From Neodontobutis hainanensis (lineage: Eukaryota; Chordata; Actinopteri; Gobiiformes; Odontobutidae), in the NCBI GenBank assembly GCA_024349245.1, contig JALDNG010000003.1, positions 10,537,001 to 10,601,000 on the forward strand: 64,000 bases of DNA, written 5' to 3'. The position numbers and the translations under genes were made by a program. The notes below the pieces were generated by a model. That model worked only from the letters and a program-made list of their open reading frames with translations, did no database searches and was not told the DNA's origin. Positions 12,751 to 24,302 of this stretch are shown here, one piece after another. Each line of letters begins with the position of its first letter. Within the stretch, counting starts at the first letter, position 1.

Positions 12751-13850
12751 ATGATATCATGACAATTGAACTGTGAATAAACAAGGACTCCAGTCTTGTT
12801 GCCTGCAGACTTTCTCCTGAACTGTGCACAAGATTTCTCAAGATGTCATACATGTCAGAAGATAGTTTGGGTGGTTTCACTGAGCTGCGGGGCTTGGACA
12901 GAACGGGATATAAAATCTAATTACTGCAGCCATTCATGTGCTACTGACATAATCTGTATTCGAACATGCAAGTCTAAGCAACATAACCAAAGAGTAAAAG
13001 TAAATTGTAAACAGGCTATGAAAGTGACGGGTTATCCACACTCACTCCGCTTACAGCACCAGCCGCACGGCAAACACGCCATCAGCTCACAGACTCTTCG
13101 GCGCATCTACTCTGGGTAGATTGAGAGGATCTCCTGACATTGCTCAAATGTCTCAGCCCTCCGGGGATTATTCTAGAGCCCCTGTAAAATAATCTCCAGT
13201 GAGAAAATTGAGTGGACTTCAAGATCAAGTCTGGATAGAGTCAGGAAGATGCTTGTGTGAAAGGCCCAGGAGATATGGAACAAGGCTGTACTTAATCAAT
13301 CTCTTGCTGTCTGAGCTGAGGACCTTTGCTTTAGGAGATAAATTCTCCACCTGGCTGCATCTTTCTGCTTTGGAAATGTGTGAACTTTAAGTTAACAGTA
13401 AAAATCAAGATTCTATGAATCACTCACAGTTTCTAAAGCCTTTCACAACAACATGACTAGATGCAGTTAAATGAAAATGATGCCACCACATTACAAATCC
13501 CTTTACTCTGGGGCACATTGTGTTTATTTTGAAGATAGTCTGCAAACAAAAACTGAAGTTGAGTAACTACAAAGCTAGGATCCATAAATAAGCTGAAGTG
13601 TCCTGATGCACCAAATGGCTGCGCAGTAATTGTGTTATAAATAAAATAAACTAAACTGATGTAATGCCGTGTCAGGCGACCTGTTAGTTATAAATGAGAG
13701 GCTTTAAATGTCCTCCTTGTTTTGACAAATATGTTATTTTAATAGCTGCAACTCTAAACATTATATCATCTCTTGAATAATTGGCATAATAACAAAACTG
13801 CCAAGTACAAACTTGATTAACTGTCTTTTTTTCCTGTTTGTTTTATCCAG

Positions 13851-14068
13851 ATGCAGGCTTTGAACAGTTTCGCATGGCAGAAAAGGCTCATGGGAACTGG
13901 ATGAAGCTGTACTTAGAGGGCAACACCTCTGAGGTTTTGAGCAACATAGGCAAAAAGGTGCTGAGGCAGTATCTGGAGGCTCTGGCCGCAATGAGTTCAG
14001 CCCTTAGCAAACAGCTGGGCAAATACGACATGTACTCCATGATCGTAGGCATGGTCGTCGTCTTTCAG
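13851..14068 (+). CDS. PIGG: PIGG internal exon: linker into the first C-terminal membrane segment
   Basis: The exon encodes about 72 residues, beginning DAGFEQFRMAEKAHGNWMKLY and ending DMYSMIVGMVVVFQ. It aligns with the PIGG block GFEQFKMSERLHGNWIRLYLE...VLRQYL(D/E)AL...YDxYSMxVG, just after the catalytic domain. The last ~12 residues begin a hydrophobic membrane segment that continues in the next exon. The acceptor is ttttatccag and the donor CAG|gtgaga; phase 1 in (AT completes GAT), phase 0 out. The frame is uninterrupted, and the exon stands out as GC-richer than its flanks. Confidence 0.96.
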
Positions 14069-15312
14069 GTGAGATCTCTGTCACCACAAACACGGAGAAT
14101 TGTTCTAATGAACGGAAAATGTTAGGCTCTGGCATTGTTTTTAAAAGAGTTTGGTACTTAAGATGGCATTATTAAATTCCAGCTTCACTTTACTTTTCTC
14201 CTGACATTACAATTATCTAACACATGCATCTGTGTATCCTGGCTGTGAGCCTTATTCCTGTTATAATGTTTACATTTACACAGATATTTTTTTATATTCC
14301 TGTTACATGACAAATGATAGATTTATTCTTTCTGAATCTGGCACAAACCACAGTGAATGTAGTGCTGTTGAAAACTGAATAAAATAATGAATGGTTTGTA
14401 CAACAGAGAGACAGACAATAGCCAAGTAAACCTGTTTTGACCTTTGACTGGGTTAAGCTGACCTATAATTTCAGGACAGTTGTAGCTTAAAATATGTGCT
14501 GAATATTTCAGTTAAAACACAATGCTGGCAAATGACCATGATGGAAACTTATGAAATCATCTGGGATGGATCATGGTTGAACTGTTATGGGGAAAAGGAG
14601 CTCAATCATTTAACTCATGGCATGGTTAGACCAGTGTGCCAAAGCATTTTCAAAATGGCTTTTGTGGGCTGTTTCTAATCTGCAGTGGTCATTGCCAAAA
14701 GTGGTGCAAGATTACACCACATGACTTTTATTGCTTCTTTGCTGTGACTGGTTTTGTTCCACTACAAACAAAGCCTTGGCCTTGATGGCTTAGGGCAGGT
14801 TTGAGTCAAATCTAAAAAGGTCATAATAATATCAAAATGAGCTTTTTTTGGCACAGGAAAGAATTCAACTGCAGCATTAACTAACAAAATAAAATAATAA
14901 ATAAACATGACGTGTAAAGGTAATACTCACAATTTAACTCACAAAGAGTGAATGCTGATCAATCAAGTTTGTCCTCTCTGAGCAGTTATAGGAACATGAA
15001 GTTATAAAACTAAAATGGGTTCTCCAGAGCTTTACATGTCAATTTTTCCAAGGTATAAGCGTTATCTACCATATCCTCTTTATGTTTCAGTGTTAAAATT
15101 TCCTTAATAGTAACCTCAGGTTTTTCAATCTGTTCGTGGTTGAACTGTTATGGGGGGAAAAAAGAAAAAGGCCACATTTGATGCCACTTATTTTCGGAAA
15201 ATTCAAAAAAATTGACAAATTACATAAATGTGTTTTTCACAGTGAACCTCTCATGACAAATCCGAATAACATTTGAATGTGTTTGAACTCTGTCTGTTTC
15301 CTTTGCCTTTAG
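14069..15312 (+). other. PIGG: PIGG intron (1.24 kb)
   Basis: The shortest visible PIGG intron, gtgaga to ctttgcctttag. I see no recognised repeat and no exon-like frame; the ORF at 14496-14678 lacks splice support and similarity. Confidence 0.9.
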
Positions 15313-15597
15313 CTGCTGCTGGTCTTACTCCTGGCGATGCCCAAGGCCCTGAGCAGCGCGGCTTCCGTCGATCTGCCCGTCTTCTCGGCGCTGCTCTCTC
15401 TGCCGTTCTACCTCCTGTGTCTGCTGTTCGCTTCGGTACATGTCCTGGTTTGTACGTCCGCTGAGAGCAGCTGTTACTTCTGCAGCCTCTCCTGGGGGCT
15501 CGTGTTCGCTGCCATCGTCTTCTCCTCGGCTTTGTTTTGTATCATCATATCCATGGCCGGGAAGAGGCTCCCACTGGGGCCAAAAATTCATGGAAAG
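15313..15597 (+). CDS. PIGG: PIGG internal exon: first transmembrane block
   Basis: 95 codons, phase 0 at both ends. The start (LLLVLLLAMPKAL) completes the membrane segment begun in the previous exon. A second hydrophobic stretch follows, FSALLSLPFYLLCLLFASVH, then VLVCTSAESSCYFCSLSWG, the PIGG-specific Cys-containing motif between membrane segments, and a third hydrophobic stretch ending ALFCIIISMAG. Acceptor gcctttag, donor AAG|gtgagt. The exon is markedly GC-rich compared with the introns. No oddities. Confidence 0.96.
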
Positions 15598-17035
15598 GTG
15601 AGTTTGTGTACCAACAATTCAGAAAAAAGTACAGGTTAGAATAGAAAACTTTCTTAGTACTTCAGATGTGTGATTTTTATTTATTGTCATTTTAATGTGT
15701 CAAAAGATACATCAGCAATAACGGATAAATATTAAACAAGATCTTCTTTGGTCATTTGTTGGCCTTAGGATTGGTTACTCACCAACCAATCAGAACGCTG
15801 ATGTCCTTGTTCCTTGGCCACATTAACTTTACATTTGACTTGTATTAAACTTTGCTGAAAAGAAATACAGGGCTTTAGACTGTCTTCCACTGATAATACC
15901 TGAGCCACTAAGTTCAATTCAAGACTATGTTTGATTTTGTACTATAACATTATTGCAGTTTAGTCTCTATGTTACGTACTGTATATTGTGCATGTTGCTA
16001 ATGTGATGATCATAAATTTGGAAAAACTTCTGCGACCAATCTTTTGTCACTAACATTGCACCAACTTTGTCTTATTTTTTATGTCCAGTCACAAATGTCT
16101 TGCTCTACTCTCTTTATTCACACCAGCCATTTACAAAAGTACATTAGTTTTTTGCTTATTGCTTTTGTTGCAGTATTGTGCCTTTCACTGTAGAACTTTA
16201 CTGTTGAATTCATGAAGCCAGAAATATACAAAATATTTAAAACTCCTGGCTCTGAAAGTTAGTTACATAAAAACACATTAAAGCATGGGTTAAAAGTGCC
16301 CCAGCAGTATTACTTTTTTCTTTCTTTCTCTCTTAACCCATGCATTACGTTGCATAATGTTGGATTACTCATAGACTACTGCAACATTTTATAAAACGGA
16401 GTGGAAGACCATGCTCCACTGACCAACAATCTCACTGCAGATCTTTTAACAGACTAGGATTCAAGCTGTGGCGCACGTTTAGTAAGGTTTGAGCAGCAAT
16501 AAATCTCAGACTTCTTTAAGGAGCACTGAGCACTAGAAACATCTCAGTACATTTTCTTCCTCACACTGCAGTTCATTGAGTGTGAAACATAAAGGAGTGT
16601 GTGGATCTCTTCCACTGCGTCAGCCATATCAGCACTTTCTCAAAGTTTCCCGAAGGGAAATAAGACGTAACCTTTACTGATAAATTATCATGAGCAGAGA
16701 TCTGCAGTAAAATGAATTCACACTAACAACAACACTAAAAACTGTTAAAATGACTTTGTAATGAACTTTTCTTTGAAAAAAATTAAAACGAGTGGTTAGC
16801 CCTCCTGCCTCAAAGCAAGTTCACCTGGTCACCAATGTTAAGAAGCAGAAAAAACTTTTAAAAATTATGTTTCGAAATTTGGTGTCACTAACTTAATTTG
16901 CCCAAAGAGCAGAATGAGAAATAAAGTTTGTTTGTTCATATATATATATAAGCTTCATACTAACAAAGTACAAAAGTTTCCCAAAATTTTCTGTTTAAAA
17001 ATAATATAAATCTTTCAGCTATGGTCTACTTTTAC

Positions 17036-17170
17036 GATTTAGTTTTGGGTTAGTCCTGAGTTTGGGCTTGTTAAATCTTGGTGTTGTCCTGGGCTTAATC
17101 TCTGACCCTGACTGTCCATCTTTAGCCAGTCTAGTCCTGGCTGAGTTATGGATTAGTCCTTGCATTAATA
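17036..17170 (+). repeat. Degenerate TAGTCCTG-type repeat block
   Basis: Words such as GGTTAGTCCTGAGTTTGGG, GTTGTCCTGGGCTTAATC, TAGTCCTGGCTGAG and GATTAGTCCTTG follow one another with spacing of roughly 12-30 bases. The same vocabulary recurs at 58675-60160 and, reversed, at 12540-12750 and 27535-27575. Confidence 0.45.
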
Positions 17171-18579
17171 GCTAAATTAAACTTCAACGCTAGGCATCAT
17201 GTGATAATATTCATGTCAGGGAGTCCAATACCAGGGAAAGTACAGAGAGCCAAGTTAAAGTTTTATTGAGCAGTGTAATACTGGACGATGGATGTGGATG
17301 TGATGCCTTTCTTCCTTCGGGGCAACCACAGAGGTTACTGTTGGTGCTAGATTCACTGTGTCTTTGTCATAGAGGAAATATTATCCATGTCAATCAATTA
17401 ATCAGTTAAGGTCTTGACCATTCTTAAAAAATTCAAAAGACCAAGACAAAAAAAGTACGAATGTGTTTTTATTCTGAAATAAGACCGAGACCCTTAAAAA
17501 GTAGCACAAGTATACAAACTATCAGCACAGAGACACATAAAGAATGACGAATATGCACAAACGATATAGATAGATATAAAAGCAAGATGTAAAGCACATG
17601 GAAATTTATTAAAACCCCGCTGTGCCGGTGTTACAAACATAATTATATTTACTCTGATGCAGTGTAGAGCTGCTGCTGCTGCAGCGGAGGCAGTGTGACA
17701 AAAATAAAAATAATTGGTGTGATTGGTAAAGTGTGCCCCCCAAATGCACCAAATTACAGTAATTATAATCCACAATTATAATCCAACAGCCAGAGGAAGT
17801 GCGGAAATATGCCATGTAAGTGGAAAATCCTATTCTTATCCACCTTGTGAACCTCTATCTTAAACTCTTAAACAGGAAATTGTGTTTTTTCCTCTTTTTT
17901 TAGTTCTTTTTTTAGATGAAGAAAAGCTTCTATCATTTTCTATTGTATTTCCCAGGGCATGCATTGTTCTAATATGTCGAGGGTCTTTTTCTATGAGGTG
18001 AAAAAGACGATGTGAGTGACATAAAGTCAAACTAACGGGTGTCAATCGAAGGTACCACATTTATTTTCCTTTACAGTGTTTGAGTAAATATATGTAACCA
18101 TCTTCAGTGTCAGCTTTTATGGCTTTAAGGCAATGTCAACTTTTGATTCACATCATTAGAAATAACCAGGCATTGGTCTGAGCCATAGGTTCACTAAGAA
18201 CCCAGGTGACATGTGGCTAACACGACAAACTACAGGTGCTAAATTCTGTTCCACCTAAAGCAGTGGAGTTAGTACCCTGTTCAAATCCTGGGTTTGCTCT
18301 CAAGATCAAAGTAACCATTAACGCTGTCAACATGCCAACTTTTGATTGACAAATGTATTTGTTCTTTTGTCCTTGTCTTATTATTGTATCTCTTGTTGGA
18401 TTGTGCATTTGTGGCGCACACCTACAGCTTCTAGTGCTACATTGTCCATTTTTTGTTATTTTCACAGTAATTCATCCATCTTTTGTTTGTCTATAAGTAG
18501 CCTACATATACGGCATACCTTCACTGAGAGACGGCCATTATTAAGAGCTTCCATCATTAGTATCTGAATAGTATCTTTT

Positions 18580-18860
18580 AGACTTCAAAAGATTTACTGT
18601 TCTTATATTCTTATGTCCTATTCACCACTTTATACAGTTTTATTTTGGGATTTGCTGCTTCTTATTTTATTTATTTATTAATTTAACATTACTTGCTGTA
18701 TTTGCACAAGTGTTTCTGCACATTACAGACGTGTTGAGGTTGTGCAGCTCGACTGAACTGTACTGTAGAATTTAAAGTGGATGAATTGAATGTATGTGAT
18801 GCAGCTTTGTGTGCTTCTAATGCCCAAGACAAATTTCCCCTCGGCAAGTTTATCTTATGT
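18580..18860 (+). repeat. Probable LINE-type 3' tail
   Basis: An AT-rich stretch with TTATTTTATTTATTTATTAA, then TTGCACAAGTG and AATGCCCAAGACAAATTTCC, a layout seen at the 3' ends of fish non-LTR retrotransposons (…aatttcccc(t)nggg…). No coding remnant is visible, so this rests on composition and motif order only. Confidence 0.35.
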
Positions 18861-19102
18861 GTACTTCCCCTGTGACCTCCTGTCGTCTGACTTATCTCCT
18901 CCGCGCTAAAGGACGGTTACATTGGCCCGTACAACCTCCTGGCTCTGGGCAGGACAGGTGTTTGGTGGCACTTGTCTCCTCTTCACCTCCATTGCTTCTG
19001 AAGGATGAAGGACACCATTGTTCTCCCAGGGATAAAACTAAAAGCTCTCATTATTCTAGATGAAATTGCAGTTATTTATATTTAATATGATGATGATTAT
19101 AA

Positions 19103-19121
19103 GTAGTAGTAGTAGTAGTCA
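19103..19121. repeat. (TAG)n microsatellite
   Basis: About six tandem TAG units (agtagtagtagtagtagt). Confidence 0.8.
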
Positions 19122-19289
19122 TTATGTATTTTGGCATAAAAATATATAAAAGACACAAGTAGTTTTGTCAGTATTAACAAACTGTTTGTCAAATCCTGTC
19201 CAAATACAGAGTAATTAGAACTATCACGTAAGTAGTACAAGTATAACACATTAATTTACAATAACATGGCCACAACTAAACTATTCATT

Positions 19290-19572
19290 CATTTTCTTAT
19301 GCTTGGTCTGAAGCCTATCCCAGCAGCTTTGGGCCTGAGGCGAGGAACACCCAGACAGTGGCCAGTTAGTCGCAGGACTGACACTTGACAGACACTGATA
19401 GACAACCATTCACTCACATTCATTCACTTTGGACACTTTAGGTTGGCAAGTTGACCTGTACATGTATGTGTTTGGACGGTGGGAGGAAGCTGGAGTACCC
19501 GGAGAGAACCCACGGTAACACGGGGAGGACATGCAGACTCCTCACAGAAAGACCAGAGTCAGTTGAGGGTGT
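19290..19572 (-). repeat. tRNA-SINE-related repeat, body and 3' part, on the - strand
   Basis: On the + strand this reads agcctatcccagcagctttg ... cattcactcacattcattca ... ggacactttaggttggcaag ... tgtttggacggtgggaggaa ... acacggggaggacatgcaga ... cagaaagaccagag. Read in reverse, it carries the common fish SINE order 'tctgcatgtcctccccgt ... gtccaaacacatacatg ... gaatgtgagtgaatgg ... gctgggataggct'. The tRNA-like head is missing. A related copy on the opposite strand starts about 85 bases downstream. Confidence 0.65.
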
Positions 19573-19654
19573 TCGAGTCAGTCCTGGTTTTAAACTGTCT
19601 AGTTGTTAGCATTGTTTATATTGTGAGTGCGCTCTCATCATTAAGACGCATAAA

Positions 19655-19830
19655 TCACGGTGGTGCAGTGGATGGCATGTTGGGCTCGCAGCAAGAAGGT
19701 CCAGGGTTTGACCCTCAGGTGTTCTCCCCGTGCCTGTGTGGGCTTCCTCCAGGTAGGCGCCCCTGGTGGCTGTCAACCAGAAATTTCACCTCAGGGATAA
19801 TAAAGGGATAATAAAAGATAAATAGATAAA
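19655..19830 (+). repeat. tRNA-derived SINE with box A and box B
   Basis: The head holds a pol III box A-like word TGGTGCAGTGG (19661-19671; 10 of 11 to TRGCNNAGYGG) and a box B-like word GGTTTGACCCTC about 34 bases later. The body gtgttctccccgtgcctgtg and the tail CAGGGATAATAAAGGGATAA follow. The copy at 47808-47993 has the same head, body and tail. The spacing and boxes make a tRNA-derived SINE; the family name is not assigned. Confidence 0.7.
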
Positions 19831-20884
19831 ATTACACCATAGTTCAGCATTTTTATAGTTAATTATTACAAAGTATAACAGGTCCCCTAGGCTTTATCTG
19901 CTCCAGTAATGAGCAAACATAAAGTAAATATATTAAAAGGCTTGAGAGAGAAAGAGAAGTTTACTCAAAACAAAATCAATTTTGGCATTGAAAGCTTGTA
20001 CACCTGCTTCATGCATCAACTTTCAAACTGCTATTCTCTATTATGCTTCACATTACACTGTCAGAGTGCTCTTCTATGGACTTCCATTTGGTGTTGGTAT
20101 CTATTTTAAAATCCTATTGATTACTCTGAAAGCCAACTTTGCCAATTCGAGGAGTGGATGGAAATGATGACTCATACCACGTTACATTTTATACCTAATG
20201 GCATCCAAAAAATGGTGATTAAGCATCACAGTCTTGAGCCAAGTCTTTATCAGCGTAATAACCTTGACAAGAAAAGATAATTAAGCACGGCAGGCTCTAA
20301 ATCACAACTTATTTTATCCTGAGATGAAATAATGAGCTCTGTAGGTGTTTTGTAAATTATCTTTGAAAGAAAATAGTACTTTTGTCTCTCTGGTATCTTT
20401 CTGGACTGTTTTCAGCTTTTTTAAATCCTAACGTTCTTTGGAAGTTCAGTTCATGTTTCCATTAAAGTGATATTCAGGGATTTGGGTTGAATGTTGTACT
20501 TATATTGTATATATTTAGTGTATTGTCTGTAGTAGATTTCTGTTTGCGCACAAACATTATTATTCTTCTGTAAGGTGGGCGTTCTTTTGGGTACTAGAAC
20601 ACAAGAGGAGCCGCTGCAAAAGAATTCTGCTGTAGAACACCCTGTTGTGCCACTGGCATATGGCATGAGAAATAAGACATGCAGGTCATCAGAGCTGTTG
20701 GATGACACACACCAAATTTTATTTTCTTAAGAACTTTAACAAGTTACTTATAGTGCAACGGTTAATCTGTGAGTGTTATAATAAGTCATGATCTTTGTGA
20801 ACCTTATATTTGTATAAATAAAGAGAAAAAACATTATATATAGATCTAGTGGTGTAAATGACATCATGAGGAGAGGACGTTCCA

Positions 20885-20940
20885 TCACGCTTCACTCTTC
20901 TCTCCTCCTCTAGTTCTTCCCTCCTCTTTCCTCTCCAGTG
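20885..20940. repeat. Polypyrimidine tract
   Basis: About 55 bases composed almost only of C and T on the + strand (ttcactcttctctcctcctc and onward). It is low-complexity sequence; no function is assigned. Confidence 0.7.
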
Positions 20941-21909
20941 GACTAAGGACTAAGATACGAGGAGGGGGAGGCATTGAGGGTGCATGTTTTGAGAAATGAG
21001 ACACAGCCTTGCGTTGTCTCCTCGTCATTTGTCCATTCAGTGTTGGTACAACTATCGACAAACCGGTTCATTATCCATCTCTCCACACTGACAACGGGGC
21101 ACAGCCGTGCTTTTTCAAAATACAATGCCATAGTTTTGTAGCAAGATAATCAGGTTATATGTTGTTATATAATGTAATGACTTTGACAAGGCTTTTGACT
21201 GTCGTAGTTATGCCTGTTTCGACTGCTAACTTCTTGCAGTCGACTAAATTAACCTTTTTGGAAAAAAACTTGAAACGATGAGAGCTGTGTCTGGGTTGAT
21301 TTGACGACTGACAACGATATGGGCGAACTGCAAAACTTTTAAATAGATATCATGATTAGTTTTTCAGAAGATGGAGAAAGGTTAAGAAACTGCAAGATTA
21401 AACCCGCCCAGTAACTCCAGTGGTGTGATTAGGATTCAAGCCTGAGTGAATTTTAATAACTTAAATGTGAGAGTACTTTATTTAAAGAAGAGGCCGCAGT
21501 GAAGAAGGTGACAAGTGGAGGAATATTTAACAAAGAAATGCCAAGAGTAAAAATAGAGACTTTATTAAAAAAAAAAGGCCAAGACCTCTTTAAAGAGCCC
21601 ATATCTTAGACCTTCACTTATTTTTTTTGGCTCTGTTTATCAAAGACTGTGATTTTTGAAGAATATTTCTTCATACACCACTGCATTCTCATTTTAAAAC
21701 GGAGAAAATAATTTTAATCTTGAGTCAGGACAAATAATAATTCTACCATAATATCCTTTGTTTTAATGTCTTTTCTTTGCAGTTTTTAAAATTTTTATGT
21801 AAACAATGCTAACAATGTAGCAATTTTTAGCAATGTCATATTTGCATAACACACATATTATATAGTTTTCCGACTTGTTCACAAATGCGTCGCAGAACTC
21901 AATTTAAGG

Positions 21910-21980
21910 GTCTATAGCAGGGGTGCCCAAAGTGGGACCCATGGCTGGGAGACATAAAGTGCATTCCTTCAGATGAATGC
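21910..21980 (+). mobile_element. Left end of a hAT-like element (fragment)
   Basis: CAGGGGTGCCCAAAGTGGGA (from 21918) is the typical outer end of hAT/Charlie-like elements. The 8 preceding bases, GTCTATAG, fit the nTnnnnAn target preference of hAT. No convincing right end was found within about 500 bases, so it is a fragment or is too diverged. Confidence 0.45.
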
Positions 21981-22386
21981 CGTGTTGAAGTAAACGTTTC
22001 ATAATTTTAGAGGTACTTCTTCTATATCTTTATATTCCTCTTTATCTTTACCACATGTATTGCATCTGGCAACGCTATTATCTTCTTTCACAAAGTTTAA
22101 CCAAACCTTTGAGCGTCAGTCATCGAGCTGAGCGTAATGAGATCAGGTCCTTGTCGCAGGTTCTGGCAGACGGACACAACTGTAAAATGCTCACTGCCGT
22201 TTGCCGTGCGAGAGAGACTGAAGAAGTCAGGAATTGATAAACAGAACCAAAATGCGTGCATCCAATCAAGCCACCTGTTCTTTGAAGTTTGTAATCGATT
22301 CTAAAATGGAACTGGTTCCTGATACCAAACCCTGCTGATCTACCTCAACATTTAACAGAAAAACAGCCATTGAAGTGCAGAAATAT

Positions 22387-22597
22387 TTACATTTACATTT
22401 ATTCATTTAGCTGACGCTTTTATCCAAAGCGACTTACATTGTTCTACAGTATTTACCAGTGTTACAGCCACTGGAGGCAAGGTGGGTTAAGTGTCTTGCC
22501 CAAGGACACAACGACAGTATGAACTGTGGGGAGAGTGAGAAACCACCTACCTACCTTGAAAGACGACTGCTCTAACCACTGAGCTACTGCCGCCCCC
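22387..22597 (-). repeat. Full-length tRNA-derived SINE, - strand
   Basis: On the - strand the head reads GGCGGCAGTAGCTCAGTGG (box A TAGCTCAGTGG), then a decayed box B, the conserved centre TGTCCTTGGGCAAGACACTT, and a tail AAGTCGCTTTGGATAAAAGC followed by gtcagctaaatgaataaatgtaaatg. It shares more than 85% of positions by eye with 46054-46267. Flanks gaaatat / gaaagat (6 of 7) may be the target duplication. Confidence 0.75.
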
Positions 22598-23454
22598 GAA
22601 AGATCATGTAAAACAGTAATCCTGGAGCTCCTATTTTTTTGGGCTTGATTTAAATTGTCAAGCTGGATTTTTCTTCTGCTGCTTCCCCATATACAGGTAC
22701 AGACAGACAGTCAACACAGTAAATAAAGCATGTCATATACACCTACCCATAGAGACGTTATCAGACATGTACCAGGCAGTAAACAAAGTTAGAAACTTTA
22801 TAAAGTCATTGTATGTGAGAGATGTTGGTCGTGTTGCAGCGTGGTGCGTGACAGGGCAGGAGGAAGCATGTTTTATCTATTTCAGCACATTCAGGTTAGA
22901 TGCAGGTTTTGATGGATTGCTTTTGTAATGTAGGTATACAGTATGTTTGTCCCCAAGGCTGCACGAATAATGACATTCTTCCTTTGTTTTATGCCGTTGA
23001 ACACTTTTGTAGTTTTTGTTAGTTCAAAAAGCAATGAATAAATGAGTGACAAACTAAAAGAACAAAAAGAACCAATTTACAGTAGATGAATAATAATTAG
23101 TGGCTAAGGAGACAAGTCTTGGATCATGAGGCGTCTGTTACACAATGTTCAAGAATATGTTCCATAGGTTTTCATTACAGACTGTCACAAAAATCTACCA
23201 GGTCTCAAAGTGGATTAACTTTTCTCAGCTTTCAAAACAACAGCCAACTTTTAAGATATGTGTGTGTTTTGCGTATTACGGTCCAGGTCACCTCAGCACG
23301 GCGCAGTTTGGCTGGAGTAACTCTTACTAGTTTTTATTTCCACTGAACTGGGCCTGTTACATAAAAAGGCTCGATACAAAACGTTGTGTGTTTCACAGAC
23401 CAAAATACTCTTGTAATTGCCATTATGAAGAATTTATATTTTTCAGTATCAAGT

Positions 23455-23612
23455 TGCAATAGAAAACAAAATTGAGACGCGCTCTGGACGTACCTTCTGT
23501 ATAACAACTCAACCAAATTTGAAACGTCCACAAAATTGCATTCACAACAAAAAATGTTTTTATTCACAATTTGTACACTGTCCCAACTTTTTTGGAATCG
23601 GGTTTGTACTCT
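23455..23612. repeat. Tail of a dispersed fish repeat ('gtcccaacttttttggaat')
   Basis: GTCCCAACTTTTTTGGAATC (23580-23599) with upstream cacaatttgtacact and the 'caaccaaatttgaaac' context is a repeat tail that I recall as common in fish genomes. Class and boundaries are not established. Confidence 0.4.
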
Positions 23613-23898
23613 AATCTACATCCTTGGCCGGACTTTGTTAGAACTGGATTAAACTTGAGAAAGACAAGACACATGCTGTTAAAAACTGTTTTTACTTTTT
23701 TGGAAAATAAAGCAATTTAACATTTTTATAATAGGATTTATTAACCAGCAGCATCTATGAACCCAGTATCAATTAATACTAATTCCATAATGAAGCCTAA
23801 CACAAGCCTTTAATGCACAAACAGAATGTTTTTGCTTTTACCAATCTTTAGGCGGGGTCAATATCAACTAAATCATATACTGTTGTTGTTTTGTCTAG

Positions 23899-24302
23899 TC
23901 TCCAGTGAAGAGCAGTGGCAGTGAGTGGTCTCTGTCGGAGCTGGACGTCCTGCTTCTCGCTGGGACTGTGGGCCACACTCTCAGCCTGGCGTCGAGCAGC
24001 TTTGTTGAGGAAGAGCACCAGATCTGGTACTTCCTGCTCAACACCCTCTGCCTCGCGGTATTTCAAGATGTTTGTCGCAAATACTTCAGAGAGCGCAGAG
24101 ACTCTTTGGACGAGGACGACCTCCTTCTGCCTTCCAAAGACTCCCATTCCTCAGGAAAACCCAAGAGTGACATTTATTCTGAGAAGTGGTTAGCACTGGT
24201 GACACCGCCGTTCACATTACTGTGTTGTCGCCTGCTACGCTCCCTGAATCAGACTGGCGTGCAGTGGGCGCATCTTCCTGATGTGGGACACTGGCTCAAC
24301 AG
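23899..24302 (+). CDS. PIGG: PIGG internal exon: WSxSELD membrane block with FVEEEHQ motif
   Basis: About 134 codons plus two bases. It begins SPVKSSGSEWSLSELDVLLL and contains SSFVEEEHQIWYFLLNTLCL, the most conserved block of the PIGG/PIGN/PIGO membrane region (SxSFxEEExxxWYF). Next comes a variable hydrophilic loop rich in Asp, Ser and Lys (about residues 66-95 of the exon), shorter than the human loop, and then CCRLLRSLNQTGVQWAHLPD and GHWLN. Acceptor tttgtctag, donor AACAG|gtcagt; the split codon AG|C gives Ser, joining to SEHKT in the next exon. The frame stays open 54 codons past the donor, to 24465, so retention of the intron would give a truncated product with an unrelated tail. Confidence 0.96.

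Larger units (their letters stand above)
4873..13850 (+). other. PIGG: PIGG intron (8.98 kb)
   Basis: The intron begins with gtgggt and ends with ttttatccag. It is AT-rich. Identified contents are a LINE 3' end (5597-5945), two SINE-related fragments (7350-7462, 10985-11055), a long inverted repeat (11308-11622), a repeat fragment with a 'tttatttatccca' motif (12180-12420) and a block of degenerate AACCAGGATTAAACC-type repeats (12540-12750). Sequence at 7640-7830 and 12796-13130 is less AT-rich and non-repetitive, with no splice-supported coding frame. Nothing else was identified. Confidence 0.9.
15598..23898 (+). other. PIGG: PIGG intron (8.30 kb)
   Basis: Runs gtgagt to tttgtctag. Identified contents: a TAGTCCTG-type block (17036-17170), a GTCTTG-rich stretch (17395-17480), a LINE-like 3' tail (18580-18860), a (TAG)n microsatellite (19103-19121), a head-to-head SINE pair (19290-19830), a polypyrimidine tract (20885-20940), a hAT-like left end (21910-21980), a full SINE (22387-22597) and a repeat tail (23455-23612). 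The rest is AT-rich without a supported gene. Confidence 0.9.

Noticed and set aside
12796..13119. 107-codon plus-strand frame
   Set aside because: No ATG context, splice support or recognised domain; composition only slightly different from surroundings.
15325..15591. 88-codon minus-strand frame
   Set aside because: It lies exactly opposite a PIGG coding exon; an antisense shadow of GC-rich codons.
19661..19720. Possible tRNA gene
   Set aside because: Box A and box B are present but the sequence lacks a foldable acceptor stem and continues into a SINE body repeated at 47808-47993.
23848..24147. 99-codon minus-strand frame
   Set aside because: Antisense shadow of the PIGG exon at 23899-24302.
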